Source: Bacilli bacterium (GTDB lineage Bacteria > Bacillota > Bacilli > Tumebacillales > JAQBPP01). Taken from it: a stretch of DNA of 8,118 bases. The notes under the pieces are model-generated. The model was not told where the DNA came from, did no database searches, and worked only from the letters and a program-made list of their open reading frames with translations. This document shows positions 1-6,517 of this stretch, piece by piece. The stretch spans positions 1 through 8,118 of the forward strand of contig JAQBPP010000002.1 in the NCBI GenBank assembly GCA_028287455.1. The letters are read 5' to 3'. The translations under genes and the position numbers were made by a program. Numbering within the stretch: the stretch's first letter is position 1; every line of letters begins with the position of its first letter.

Positions 1-646
1 CACGAATCATCTTAACCAACGCTTCGCTGCCCCAGTCTTCTTTTCCCTTACCCTGTAAACCGTTCTCTGCAGGGAAAGAAAAATCGTAAAACATCAGATC
101 CACTTTGCCAAACTCTGTCAGTAATTCTTGCGATTGATTGTACAAATACTCTCTGTAGCTTGCGAAATTACGCTTTTCACTGTCTGCCAAAAAGTCCGGA
201 TCCAATCGCAACGGGTGCTTAGGATCAACTGTATAATGCGGATGTTGCCAATCGATCAACGAATAGTAGAAGCCTACCTTCATTTCGCGTTTGCGAAACG
301 CTTCCACCATAGGTCTCAGCAAATCGCGGCCTGCCGGTGTATTTGTCGCCTTATAATCGGTATATTTCGAGTCCCATAAGCAAAACCCCTCGTGATGTTT
401 GGTTGTAATTACAAAGTATTTCATGCCCGCCTCGGATGCTACCTTGGCCCACAGCTCTGGATCGTACAAATCAGGATCAAATCGTGTGAAATATTTGTTG
501 TACTGCTCAGTGGTCATTCTTTCCCGCGACTTGATCCACTCATGTCTGGCTGCCAGCGAATATAAACCCCAATGGATAAACAGCCCGAACCGATCCTGGG
601 TAAACCAGGAGCTGTCTCCAACTGTTGGTGTTATTTCATAATTCAT
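1..646 (-). CDS. Alpha-L-fucosidase, GH29 family (partial, C-terminus off the left edge)
   Basis: Glycoside hydrolase family 29 enzyme that removes terminal alpha-L-fucose with retention of configuration. Read leftward from the ATG at 644-646, 215 codons are visible with no stop; full GH29 proteins have roughly 430-500 residues, so about half is missing. Visible family marks are FGLFIHWG (residues 20-27, substrate-binding His25), TTKHHEGF (81-88, the His-His pair contacting fucose) and VDLMFYDFS (182-190), where Asp188 sits at the position of the family's catalytic nucleophile. The acid/base residue lies beyond the edge. There is no signal peptide, so it should be cytoplasmic and act on imported fucosides. 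A GGGAGG Shine-Dalgarno at 652-658 supports the start. It is transcribed divergently from the marR cassette. The family call is firm; the exact substrate is unknown. Confidence 0.93.
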   Translation of the reverse strand, partial: MNYEITPTVGDSSWFTQDRFGLFIHWGLYSLAARHEWIKSRERMTTEQYNKYFTRFDPDLYDPELWAKVASEAGMKYFVITTKHHEGFCLWDSKYTDYKATNTPAGRDLLRPMVEAFRKREMKVGFYYSLIDWQHPHYTVDPKHPLRLDPDFLADSEKRNFASYREYLYNQSQELLTEFGKVDLMFYDFSFPAENGLQGKGKEDWGSEALVKMIR

Positions 647-682
647 CTTGTTCCCTCCCACTTTTCAGCAAACACTCCTGCT

Positions 683-712
683 ATTTTGATCTCAGTGTAC
701 AATGAATTCCAA
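683..712 (-). promoter_or_regulatory. Candidate proximal sigma-A promoter for the fucosidase gene
   Basis: On the minus strand a TTGGAA -35 (707-712) is followed after 18 bp by a CAAAAT -10 (683-688). Each box matches the consensus at 4 of 6 positions. It would give a leader of about 30 nt before the fucosidase ATG. This is weaker than the distal candidate at 795-822, and either could be the real one. Confidence 0.25.
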
Positions 713-794
713 TATCGTTTATAGGCTGAATCCGCTTTTTTCAGGGGGGAAATCTACACTGGTCGAATTATTTAAGGAACAATGGTAGAGCCTA

Positions 795-822
795 ATTCTA
801 TGCCAACTTCTGAAAGGGTCAA
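795..822 (-). promoter_or_regulatory. Candidate distal sigma-A promoter for the fucosidase gene
   Basis: On the minus strand TTGACC (817-822) and TAGAAT (795-800) are separated by 16 bp. Each matches the sigma-A consensus at 5 of 6 positions, which makes this the best promoter match in the control region. Transcription would start near 788 and leave a leader of about 140 nt before the fucosidase ATG. Confidence 0.45.
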
Positions 823-835
823 GAATCCCCCTTGA
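819..835. repeat. Inverted repeat TCAAG-N7-CTTGA across two opposing -35 boxes
   Basis: A 5-bp perfect inverted repeat, TCAAG (819-823) and CTTGA (831-835), with a 7-nt spacer. Its arms coincide with the candidate minus-strand -35 (817-822) and the candidate plus-strand -35 (832-837). The symmetry may therefore only reflect two TTGA boxes facing apart. A regulator site is possible but not shown. Confidence 0.35.
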
Positions 836-861
836 TTTATGTCCTAGTTATAGCGTAATAT
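832..861 (+). promoter_or_regulatory. Candidate sigma-A promoter for the marR cassette
   Basis: TTGATT (832-837) and TAATAT (856-861) are 18 bp apart, each 4 of 6 to the consensus. Transcription would begin near 868, placing the ACGAA repeats (873-902) at the start of the transcript, where a bound repressor would block RNA polymerase. Other weak pairings nearby (TTGTTT at 863-868 with TAATAC at 885-890) cannot be excluded. Confidence 0.35.
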
Positions 862-872
862 TTTGTTTGTTA

Positions 873-902
873 CACGAAATATTTTAATACGAAATATTCG
901 TG
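873..902. promoter_or_regulatory. Probable MarR operator
   Basis: The perfect inverted repeat ACGAA-ATA-TTCGT occupies 889-901. A second copy of the left arm, ACGAAATATT, lies at 874-883, 15 bp upstream as a direct repeat. The outer ends also read CACGAA (873-878) and TTCGTG (897-902). The AT-rich symmetry, the size, and the position 27 bp before the marR start fit the operators at which MarR dimers usually repress their own genes. Binding by this particular protein is inferred. Confidence 0.55.
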
Positions 903-911
903 CTGAAAGTG

Positions 912-922
912 TAAAGGAGGTG
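912..922 (+). promoter_or_regulatory. Ribosome binding site that fixes a TTG start for marR
   Basis: TAAAGGAGGTG is a near-perfect anti-16S match ending 6-8 nt before the TTG at 929. No ATG or GTG lies in frame at that distance, and the first in-frame ATG is well inside the protein at codon 15. The TTG is therefore the likely start. Confidence 0.8.
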
Positions 923-928
923 TGAGAA

Positions 929-1390
929 TTGACGAATGAACCGGAATCAGTTGCAGGGGCCAGGGAGCTAATGCGCTCATTTCGTCAGGTTTATCGTACG
1001 ATGACACAGTTAATGCGAACACAAGCAGATACTGTTGGCCTAACTCCGGTACAAATGATGGTGGTACGCACACTTGCTGAAGAGTCAAACCTATCCCTCA
1101 GTGAATTGGCAGATCGGATTCAACTTGGGTGCAGTACTGTTAGCGGTGTGGTCAAGCGGCTAGTTGAGTGTGAAGTAGTGGAACGTGATCGTTTGGATGA
1201 AGACCAGCGAACAGTAGCCATCCGTCTGACGGAAAAAGGAAGGCAAATAGATAATCAAGTATTTGACGACCATTCCTTAATGTCCCAACTACTAGATAGA
1301 TTTCTGCAATTTCCTAAGCAAGATATACAAACCTTACTCAAGTTGCATCAAGAATTAATCCATATATTGAATGCTGAAATCAGAGAATAG
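929..1390 (+). CDS. MarR family transcriptional regulator
   Basis: Dimeric winged-helix DNA-binding protein of 153 residues, a normal MarR length. Residues 10-35 form the N-terminal dimerisation helix. The helix-turn-helix runs over about 56-80 (LSLSELADRI, then STVSGVVKRLVE) and the wing over 84-103, with the typical acidic/arginine wing DERLDEDQR-like pattern (here RDRLDEDQRTV). Residues 115-150 are the C-terminal dimer helices. Two cysteines, Cys68 at the start of the recognition helix and Cys81, could allow thiol-based sensing, but nothing else supports that. It starts with TTG behind a very strong ribosome site. It is first in a cassette with an exporter and a flavin monooxygenase, so it most likely represses these three genes until a toxic ligand binds. 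The inducer cannot be read from the sequence. Confidence 0.93.
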   Translation: MTNEPESVAGARELMRSFRQVYRTMTQLMRTQADTVGLTPVQMMVVRTLAEESNLSLSELADRIQLGCSTVSGVVKRLVECEVVERDRLDEDQRTVAIRLTEKGRQIDNQVFDDHSLMSQLLDRFLQFPKQDIQTLLKLHQELIHILNAEIRE

Positions 1391-1423
1391 ATCCGCTAAA
1401 GATAGAGGGAGAGAAAGCAATAA

Positions 1424-2950
1424 ATGAAGAGTACTAATCAAATTACCAATCAGCCAATTCGCACTGGCACCATGTTTGCTGTAATGCTTGCTGGAGCTTT
1501 TGTCGCATTCTTAAATCAAACATTGATCAATGTAGCATTGCCTCAAATTATGGATCGGCTGCACATATCTGCTACAACTGCAGATTGGTTGACCACCATT
1601 TTTATGCTGGTGAACGGGATCGTCATTCCCATTACAGCGTTTTTGATGGGACGGTTTACGACGAGACAGTTGTACCTGACAGCCATGGGCCTTTTTACAG
1701 TAGGCACGCTAATCTGTGCTATTGCTCCGAATTTCTCCGTTATTTTGATCGGACGTGTCGTCCAGGCCGCTGGCGCCGGGATCCTGTTCCCATTAATTAC
1801 GAATGTAATTTTCACTATTTTTCCACCTGGGCGTCGCGGCTTTGCCATGGGTATTTTTGGCGTTGCCATGAACTTCGCACCGGCCATTGGACCAACTTTG
1901 TCCGGGTGGGTTGTGGAATATTATTCCTGGCGTGTCCTTTTCTTTATTATATTCCCAATAGCACTTATTGATTTTCTTGCAGCCATTTTCCTGACAAAAA
2001 ATGTCTCAGAAACGAGTCGACCAAAGCTCGACGTACTAGGCGTGATCCTGTCTACGATTGGATTTGGCGCTCTGCTGTACGGTTTCGCGGAGGTCGGTCC
2101 CAAAGGCTGGGGTAATCCTGAGATCCTGTCGATGTTTATTATAGGCGTCATCTGTACAGCCTTATTTGTTTGGCGTCAGTGGGTCACCAGCCATCCTATT
2201 TTGGAGTTTCGGATTTTTCGGTATCGAATGTTTACTTTGACAACAGTAATTAATGTTCTGGTGACAATGGCAATGTTTGCCGGAATCATCTTAATGCCAT
2301 TTTACATGCAGAATGTGCGGGGATTCTCATCTCTTCAATCAGGATTAATGCTTTTACCCGGTGGCATTATAATGGGAGTCATGTCTCCGATTACAGGCAA
2401 ATTGTTTGATAAATTCGGAGCTAAATGGCTGACTGTTGTCGGGATGGCGATTACGATTGTTACGTCTTATGCACTAACACGACTTCAGTTGAATACTACT
2501 TTTTCCTATGTGACAGCAGTTTACACCGCTCGGATGTTTGGCATGTCGATTGTAATGATGCCCATTTTCACAGCAGGATTAAATGAACTCGCATTGAGCT
2601 TAAATAGGTACGGAACTGCGATGGTCAATACATTACGGATGATCGCAGGCGCTGTTGGCATGGCTTTCTTCGTATCGATCATGACTAATCAAGCTGCTGC
2701 TCACACAATTGAAATTGCTACGCAACAGAACATCCTGCAGACAGATACAACACGTATGATGGCAGCGGTTCGACAAGCGACAGTAATTGGAATCAATGAT
2801 GCGTTTCTGGTAGCTACTGGTCTGACTATAGTCGGGTTTCTATTGTCATTTTTCATCCGAAGAACTTCACCCCAGGAGGACACGATCACGAATCGCGAAA
2901 AAAATTCCAGGGAGGACAAACCGGTGTCCCGCCTGGTTGCTGAAGACTGA
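1424..2950 (+). CDS. DHA2-type MFS multidrug exporter, 14 transmembrane helices
   Basis: Proton-driven drug exporter of the EmrB/QacA (DHA2) branch of the major facilitator superfamily, in the cytoplasmic membrane. At 508 residues it has the usual length for 14-helix members. Visible family motifs: LNQTLINVALP (30-40, motif D1, with Asn in place of the more common Asp), MGRFTTRQLYL (75-85, a diverged motif A after helix 2), LIGRVVQAAGAG (108-119, motif B with Arg111) and the drug-antiporter motif C around 143-162 ending in GPTLSGW. The last ~30 residues are a charged cytoplasmic tail. It resembles LmrB/MdeA-type Gram-positive exporters, but the substrate cannot be told from sequence. It starts 33 bp after marR behind AGAGGGAGA and ends 31 bp before the monooxygenase start, so the three genes should share one transcript under MarR control. 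Confidence 0.92.
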   Translation: MKSTNQITNQPIRTGTMFAVMLAGAFVAFLNQTLINVALPQIMDRLHISATTADWLTTIFMLVNGIVIPITAFLMGRFTTRQLYLTAMGLFTVGTLICAIAPNFSVILIGRVVQAAGAGILFPLITNVIFTIFPPGRRGFAMGIFGVAMNFAPAIGPTLSGWVVEYYSWRVLFFIIFPIALIDFLAAIFLTKNVSETSRPKLDVLGVILSTIGFGALLYGFAEVGPKGWGNPEILSMFIIGVICTALFVWRQWVTSHPILEFRIFRYRMFTLTTVINVLVTMAMFAGIILMPFYMQNVRGFSSLQSGLMLLPGGIIMGVMSPITGKLFDKFGAKWLTVVGMAITIVTSYALTRLQLNTTFSYVTAVYTARMFGMSIVMMPIFTAGLNELALSLNRYGTAMVNTLRMIAGAVGMAFFVSIMTNQAAAHTIEIATQQNILQTDTTRMMAAVRQATVIGINDAFLVATGLTIVGFLLSFFIRRTSPQEDTITNREKNSREDKPVSRLVAED

Positions 2951-2981
2951 TCCAACTGATTTAAAAGGAGATATTACAAAC

Positions 2982-4004
2982 ATGCAAAATGAACAAATCA
3001 AACAAATCCATGAGATTCCTCTCTCGATCTTAGATCTTGCCCCGGTTGTAGTCGGAGGCACAGCGGCGCAATCCTTACAAAACACGCTTGATCTTGCACG
3101 TCATGCCGAACAATGGGGTTACAACCGCTACTGGCTTGCAGAACATCACAACATGCCTGGGATTGCCAGTTCAGCCACTTCAGTTGTCATTGGCCATGTA
3201 GCGGCCGGTACGAAAACAATCCGTGTCGGTTCAGGCGGAATTATGCTGCCCAATCATGCTCCACTTGTAATTGCTGAGCAATTCGGGACGCTGGAGTCCC
3301 TCTTTCCAGGCCGAATCGATCTGGGGCTTGGCCGAGCTCCAGGGTCAGATCAATTAGCAGCGCGCGCTCTGCGGCGCAACTTAGGCAGTGACGGGGAGGA
3401 TTTCCCGGAACAAGTCAATGAACTGCGCAACTTCTTTAACCCAACTGCGGAATCAAGTCAGATGGGCGTGAGAGCCGTTCCTGGCGAAGGACTGAACATT
3501 CCGATTTGGCTGCTTGGTTCCAGCGGCTTTAGCGCGCGGTTAGCTGGGCACCTTGGTCTTCCGTTCGCTTTTGCCAGCCATTTCGCACCTGATTATCTGC
3601 TGCCTGCGTTAGAACTTTATCGTAAGTATTTCCGGCCATCGGAAGCATTGGAACAACCTTACGCGATGGTAGGTGTAAACGTGATCGCTGCCGACTCCGC
3701 AGAAGAGGCCCACAGACTGGCAACTTCACATCAGCAGCAGTTTCTAAACATCATCCGCGGGCGTACCGGCCAGCTAAATCCGCCTGTGGACAGCATGGAG
3801 CCGTTATGGACGCCACAGGAAAAAGCCATTGTTCTCAAACAATTAAGCTACACGATTGTCGGCGACAAAAATACAGTTCGAGATCGACTGCAGGCTGTGC
3901 TAAACGAAACTCAGGCAGACGAATTGATTTCGGCTGGCCAGATTTATGATCATGAGGCCCGCTTGCACTCATATCAACTTTTAGCTGATGCGGTCAAAGG
4001 ATAA
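2982..4004 (+). CDS. LLM class flavin-dependent oxidoreductase (luciferase-like monooxygenase)
   Basis: A 340-residue TIM-barrel enzyme of the bacterial luciferase-like family, YhbW/YwcH-type subgroup, expected to use reduced FMN and oxygen to oxidise a small organic substrate. Family marks: LSILDLAPV (14-22), YWLAEHHN (50-57), GGIMLPNHAPL (85-95), EQFGTLE (99-105) and GRIDLGLGRAPGSD (110-123), then the C-terminal VGDKNTVRDRL helix region. I chose the ATG at 2982 because AAAAGGAG (2963-2970) lies 11 bp ahead. An in-frame TTG at 2937 would add 15 residues but overlaps the exporter gene and has no ribosome site. No flavin reductase is adjacent, so reduced flavin must come from elsewhere. As last gene of the cassette it may chemically modify the compound that is exported; that role is inferred. 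Confidence 0.9.
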   Translation: MQNEQIKQIHEIPLSILDLAPVVVGGTAAQSLQNTLDLARHAEQWGYNRYWLAEHHNMPGIASSATSVVIGHVAAGTKTIRVGSGGIMLPNHAPLVIAEQFGTLESLFPGRIDLGLGRAPGSDQLAARALRRNLGSDGEDFPEQVNELRNFFNPTAESSQMGVRAVPGEGLNIPIWLLGSSGFSARLAGHLGLPFAFASHFAPDYLLPALELYRKYFRPSEALEQPYAMVGVNVIAADSAEEAHRLATSHQQQFLNIIRGRTGQLNPPVDSMEPLWTPQEKAIVLKQLSYTIVGDKNTVRDRLQAVLNETQADELISAGQIYDHEARLHSYQLLADAVKG

Positions 4005-4129
4005 CCTGTCGCTCGTATCCCCCCTGCTTTAACAAATTCTCTGTTCATCCCCAACCTTCTTCCGTTCTTTCACACTATCTGTTTGACAGGAAATTCCACT
4101 GGATGGGGCCAGAAAAATCATAGTTTAAT

Positions 4130-4168
4130 AAAATCGGATTCCTGTTAGCACGGGGATCCGATTTTTTT
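4130..4168 (+). terminator. Rho-independent terminator of the marR-exporter-monooxygenase unit
   Basis: A 13-bp stem (left arm 4130-4142, right arm 4153-4165, one G-T pair) with a 10-nt loop is followed by an unbroken T run (4162-4168, partly in the stem). It lies 126 bp after the monooxygenase stop and 79 bp before the next start. The 4005-4129 stretch ahead of it is an untranslated tail, markedly pyrimidine-rich over 4015-4080, with no gene that I can support. Confidence 0.9.
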
Positions 4169-4246
4169 CAGAAGGAATCAATTGCCATTTGTAGAACTTA
4201 CTTAGACACGTTGTGTTTTTTTCAAACCATCAGATGGAGGATACTA

Positions 4247-5176
4247 ATGAAGGCATGTTCGTTCGTTCCAGCGGCAACTCAAATGATCTATGATATGGGT
4301 CTTGAGCAAGATTTATATGGAGTTACTTTTGAATGTCCGTCAGACAAACCCAAGATCGTCCGCTCTATTCTGGAAGATAATAACTACACCTCAGAAGAAA
4401 TTGATCGTATCATCTCGGAATATAAAAAATCAGATAAATCGCTTTATTATGTAGAGATGGATCTTCTGCAATCAGTTGCTCCCGATGTGGTTTTCACCCA
4501 ATCGGTTTGCGATGTATGTCAAATTGGCACTTCTTATGTGGAACGAGCCATCGGCTCCTTAACACCTTACCCTCAGATAGTCCCTTTAATGCCAAGAAAC
4601 CTTGAGAATGTATTTAGAAATGCATTGGAAATTGCTGAAGCATTTGGTAAACCGGAAAATGGCGTTCAGTACATAAATCAATTAAATGAACGGATTGACA
4701 ATATAATTGATACTTTAAGAAAGCATCGATCTCCCCTGCGCAGGGTCATGGTGATGGAATGGATGAAACCCATTTACAATTGTGGCCACTGGATCCCCTA
4801 TCAAATCAGTTTAGCCGGTGGAGCTGATGCGCTGTCCAACCCGTCCGGTTACTCCGTGGTCACTTCCTGGGATCGTGTTGTTGAATATAATCCAGAAGTG
4901 TTAGTGGTTGCCCCTTGCGGTTTTAATGTAGAACGCGCTGCAAAAGAAGTCGAAGTTTTAACAACTTTGTCAGGCTGGAATGATTTAAATTGCGTAGTTT
5001 CAGGCCAAGTGTACGTGGCTGATGCAGATCTATTTACACAGCCATGCGCAGCTGGTTTGGTGGATGGAATTGAAGTTCTAGCCGCTCTTTTTCACCCGCA
5101 GATTTTTGAAGTACCTACAAGGTTGACGCATAAAGCAGCGAAATTCACTGATCTTTTAACAGCCCATACTGTTTAA
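4247..5176 (+). CDS. Cobalamin-binding protein, BtuF-like fold, without signal peptide
   Basis: A 309-residue protein of the periplasmic-binding/helical-backbone metal receptor superfamily (BtuF-like, COG0614 type), in the soluble-looking subgroup usually annotated as cobalamin-binding protein. Typical marks of that subgroup are SFVPAATQMI (5-14), FEC (28-30), EID (51-53), SLYYV (65-69), TQSVCDVC (84-91), MEWMKPIY (170-177), GHWIP (180-184) and LAGG (189-192). There is no signal peptide or lipobox, so it should stay in the cytoplasm unless exported unusually. The segment DLFTQPCAAGLVDG (261-274) replaces the more usual R-P-G-P-R-like stretch near the C-terminus. The ATG at 4247 follows GGAGG by 6 bp; a TTG at 4211 in the same frame has no ribosome site and adds a non-family leader. 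With cbiZ downstream it probably handles corrinoids; ligand binding is inferred. Confidence 0.82.
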   Translation: MKACSFVPAATQMIYDMGLEQDLYGVTFECPSDKPKIVRSILEDNNYTSEEIDRIISEYKKSDKSLYYVEMDLLQSVAPDVVFTQSVCDVCQIGTSYVERAIGSLTPYPQIVPLMPRNLENVFRNALEIAEAFGKPENGVQYINQLNERIDNIIDTLRKHRSPLRRVMVMEWMKPIYNCGHWIPYQISLAGGADALSNPSGYSVVTSWDRVVEYNPEVLVVAPCGFNVERAAKEVEVLTTLSGWNDLNCVVSGQVYVADADLFTQPCAAGLVDGIEVLAALFHPQIFEVPTRLTHKAAKFTDLLTAHTV

Positions 5177-5333
5177 CCCCTCAGAACTGGTTGGCACAGG
5201 ACGGAGATTGCAATGAACGATTTACTGGAAATTCAGCACTGTTTTATATGGCCAGAGCAGCAAACGAGCGGGAAGGAATCGACGATGTTGAATACGCACG
5301 TGGAACGAAGGTTTTTAAGGAGTGAGCTTTTCG
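5177..5333 (+). other. Spacer with two mutually exclusive short reading frames, possible gene remnant
   Basis: Two frames are open here. Frame A (5213-5344, 43 codons) has an ATG with CGGAG 6 bp ahead and begins MNDLLEIQH, which recalls the first strand of ABC-transporter ATPases. It then loses all resemblance and has no Walker A motif. Frame B is open from 5152 to the TGA at 5323-5325 and reads FYMARAANEREGIDDVEYA, then RGTKVFKE. It looks protein-like in composition but has no convincing start and I do not recognise it. Both cannot be real along their whole length. The stretch may be what remains of a deleted gene between the two corrinoid genes, or plain spacer. Confidence 0.35.
5317..5322 (+). 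promoter_or_regulatory. Ribosome binding site that decides the cbiZ start
   Basis: AAGGAG at 5317-5322 lies 11 bp before the ATG at 5334. The in-frame GTG at 5322 overlaps the last base of this site and cannot be used with it, so the ATG is preferred. Confidence 0.7.
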
Positions 5334-6143
5334 ATGCATCATAAACAGTCTGACAATCCCACTAGTCGGCCAGAAGTTGTTCGTCTAACACCATCGGGAA
5401 GTTTCACATGGAATCCCGCTCAGTTGGACGTTACAATTTCTGATGACTGCATTGCGATGCAAACCAAGAGGGATCTAGCGTCGATCAGTTCGGGGATTGT
5501 AGGAAGCGGCTTTGTAACTATAAACAGTCTCGTGAACTATAAAGTGGACTCAAGTTACAATTGCAGCAATCCAGTTCAAGATCTATTCAATCGACTGAAT
5601 AAAGCCAATCTTCGCCCGGAGCGATCTTCTGCACTCTTGACAGCAGCAGTACTTTCGGACGCCGGCTGGTATGACGCATCGGACAAAGATTTCTCACTGC
5701 TTGTTTGCGCAACAACTGGATTTTCTAATTCAGCTCGAGCAGGAGAATACCTGCCGGAACGAGATATCAGTCATTTAGTGGGAACTGTCAATCTTATGGT
5801 TGTCATTGACGGCTGTTTAAATGACGCCGCATTCGTGAATTCGATCATTACAGTGACTGAGGCCAAATCGGCAGCTTTGCAGGATTTGGAAATTCGAACA
5901 AAGACGGGATCGATTGCCACAGGCACCACCACTGATGCTATAATCGTTGCATCCACGCAAAACCAATCTTGCCGCACGATTGAATATGCCGGTCTCGCAA
6001 CCCGTTTCGGATACATGTTAGCCAGATGTGTTCACCAAGCCACTTTTGACAGCGGAATGCGGTATAAAGAGCGAGCAAACTCTAAAATTCAATCAGGAAG
6101 GGGTGTTGACTCCGATCCAGACATAACTCAATTCTTTGCCTGA
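5334..6143 (+). CDS. cbiZ: Adenosylcobinamide amidohydrolase CbiZ
   Basis: CbiZ cleaves the aminopropanol side chain from adenosylcobinamide (and in some species adenosylpseudocobalamin) to give adenosylcobyric acid, which re-enters late cobalamin synthesis; it acts in the cytoplasm. The 269-residue product shows the family blocks in order: GFVTINSLVNYKV (59-71) with a following Tyr and Asn-Pro (75-80), SSALLTAAVL (98-107), CATTGFSNSARAGE (125-138), GTVNLMVVIDG (150-160), VTEAKSAAL (174-182), TGSIATGTTTDAIIVAS (191-207) and YAGLATRFG (218-226). The conserved domain ends near residue 245. Residues 250-269 are encoded in DNA that is also the 3' end of the Nudix gene on the other strand, so this tail is probably a late extension. 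It lies 157 bp after the cobalamin-binding protein gene on the same strand, probably co-transcribed. Confidence 0.9.
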   Translation: MHHKQSDNPTSRPEVVRLTPSGSFTWNPAQLDVTISDDCIAMQTKRDLASISSGIVGSGFVTINSLVNYKVDSSYNCSNPVQDLFNRLNKANLRPERSSALLTAAVLSDAGWYDASDKDFSLLVCATTGFSNSARAGEYLPERDISHLVGTVNLMVVIDGCLNDAAFVNSIITVTEAKSAALQDLEIRTKTGSIATGTTTDAIIVASTQNQSCRTIEYAGLATRFGYMLARCVHQATFDSGMRYKERANSKIQSGRGVDSDPDITQFFA

Positions 6144-6489
6144 AGTTTTTCCACGTTACCATGCGCAAAGCATCATTTATGCTGTAAAACCCGACTTCAA
6201 GACTCTCACTGCTCGTTGTTAATTCGCCTCCTATGGGCCTTCCAAGGAACAGGGTATTGCAGATACATCCTGTTACATTTTGGAATACTCCGCAGAACTT
6301 GATTACTTCAATCTCAATGCCCGATTCTTCTTTTACTTCTCGAATTACTGCCTGCGTAAGCGACTCGCCTTCTTCTACCTGTCCACCAGGAAACTCCCAA
6401 CCTCTACGAGGACCCCGAATCAGTAACATGTTTCCTTCATCATTCAAAATAACTGCAGCAGCCGAAACAATGTGTTTTGGAGTGCTCAC
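6082..6489 (-). CDS. Nudix hydrolase
   Basis: A 135-residue enzyme of the Nudix family, which hydrolyses a nucleoside diphosphate linked to another group, with Mg or Mn. The signature GX5EX7REUXEEXGU is complete: Gly36, Glu42, Arg50-Glu51-Val52, Glu54-Glu55, Gly57-Ile58. The length is that of a single-domain housecleaning or MutT/ADP-ribose-type member; the substrate is not predictable. Translation starts with GTG (6487-6489) behind AAGGAGG at 6497-6503, an ideal 7-bp spacing. It lies 28 bp after the SDR stop and is surely its operon partner. The last 20 codons overlap the end of cbiZ on the opposite strand, and no terminator hairpin is visible after either gene. Confidence 0.9.
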   Translation of the reverse strand: MSTPKHIVSAAAVILNDEGNMLLIRGPRRGWEFPGGQVEEGESLTQAVIREVKEESGIEIEVIKFCGVFQNVTGCICNTLFLGRPIGGELTTSSESLEVGFYSINDALRMVTWKNFRQRIELCLDRSQHPFLIEF

Positions 6490-6517
6490 CTTAATCCCTC
6501 CTTAAATGTCCAAGCAA

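Noticed and set aside
128..641. Plus-strand reading frames at 128-379 and 399-641
   Set aside because: They are shadows of the fucosidase gene on the other strand, without ribosome sites or family resemblance.
2937..2981. TTG start at 2937 adding 15 residues to the flavin monooxygenase
   Set aside because: It overlaps the exporter's end, has no ribosome site, and the added residues are not family-like; ATG at 2982 has AAAAGGAG at a good distance.
4005..4090. CCTGTC (4005-4010) and GACAGG (4085-4090) as a long-range inverted repeat
   Set aside because: Only 6 bp over a 74-nt separation; expected by chance.
4083..4111. Perfect TTGACA at 4083-4088 as a promoter -35
   Set aside because: The 16-18 bp distance falls in a G-rich GGGGCC stretch with no -10-like hexamer, and the terminator at 4130-4168 would stop such a transcript.
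4005..4246. Cobalamin riboswitch ahead of the corrinoid genes
   Set aside because: The space between the terminator and the ATG (4169-4246) is far too short for the roughly 200-nt B12 aptamer, and I see no B12-box-like sequence there; the CCACTGG at 4097-4103 stands alone.
4211..4246. TTG start at 4211 for the cobalamin-binding protein
   Set aside because: There is no Shine-Dalgarno ahead, and the extra MCFFQTIRWRIL is encoded by the leader that contains the real GGAGG site. It is also too short and wrongly built for a signal peptide.
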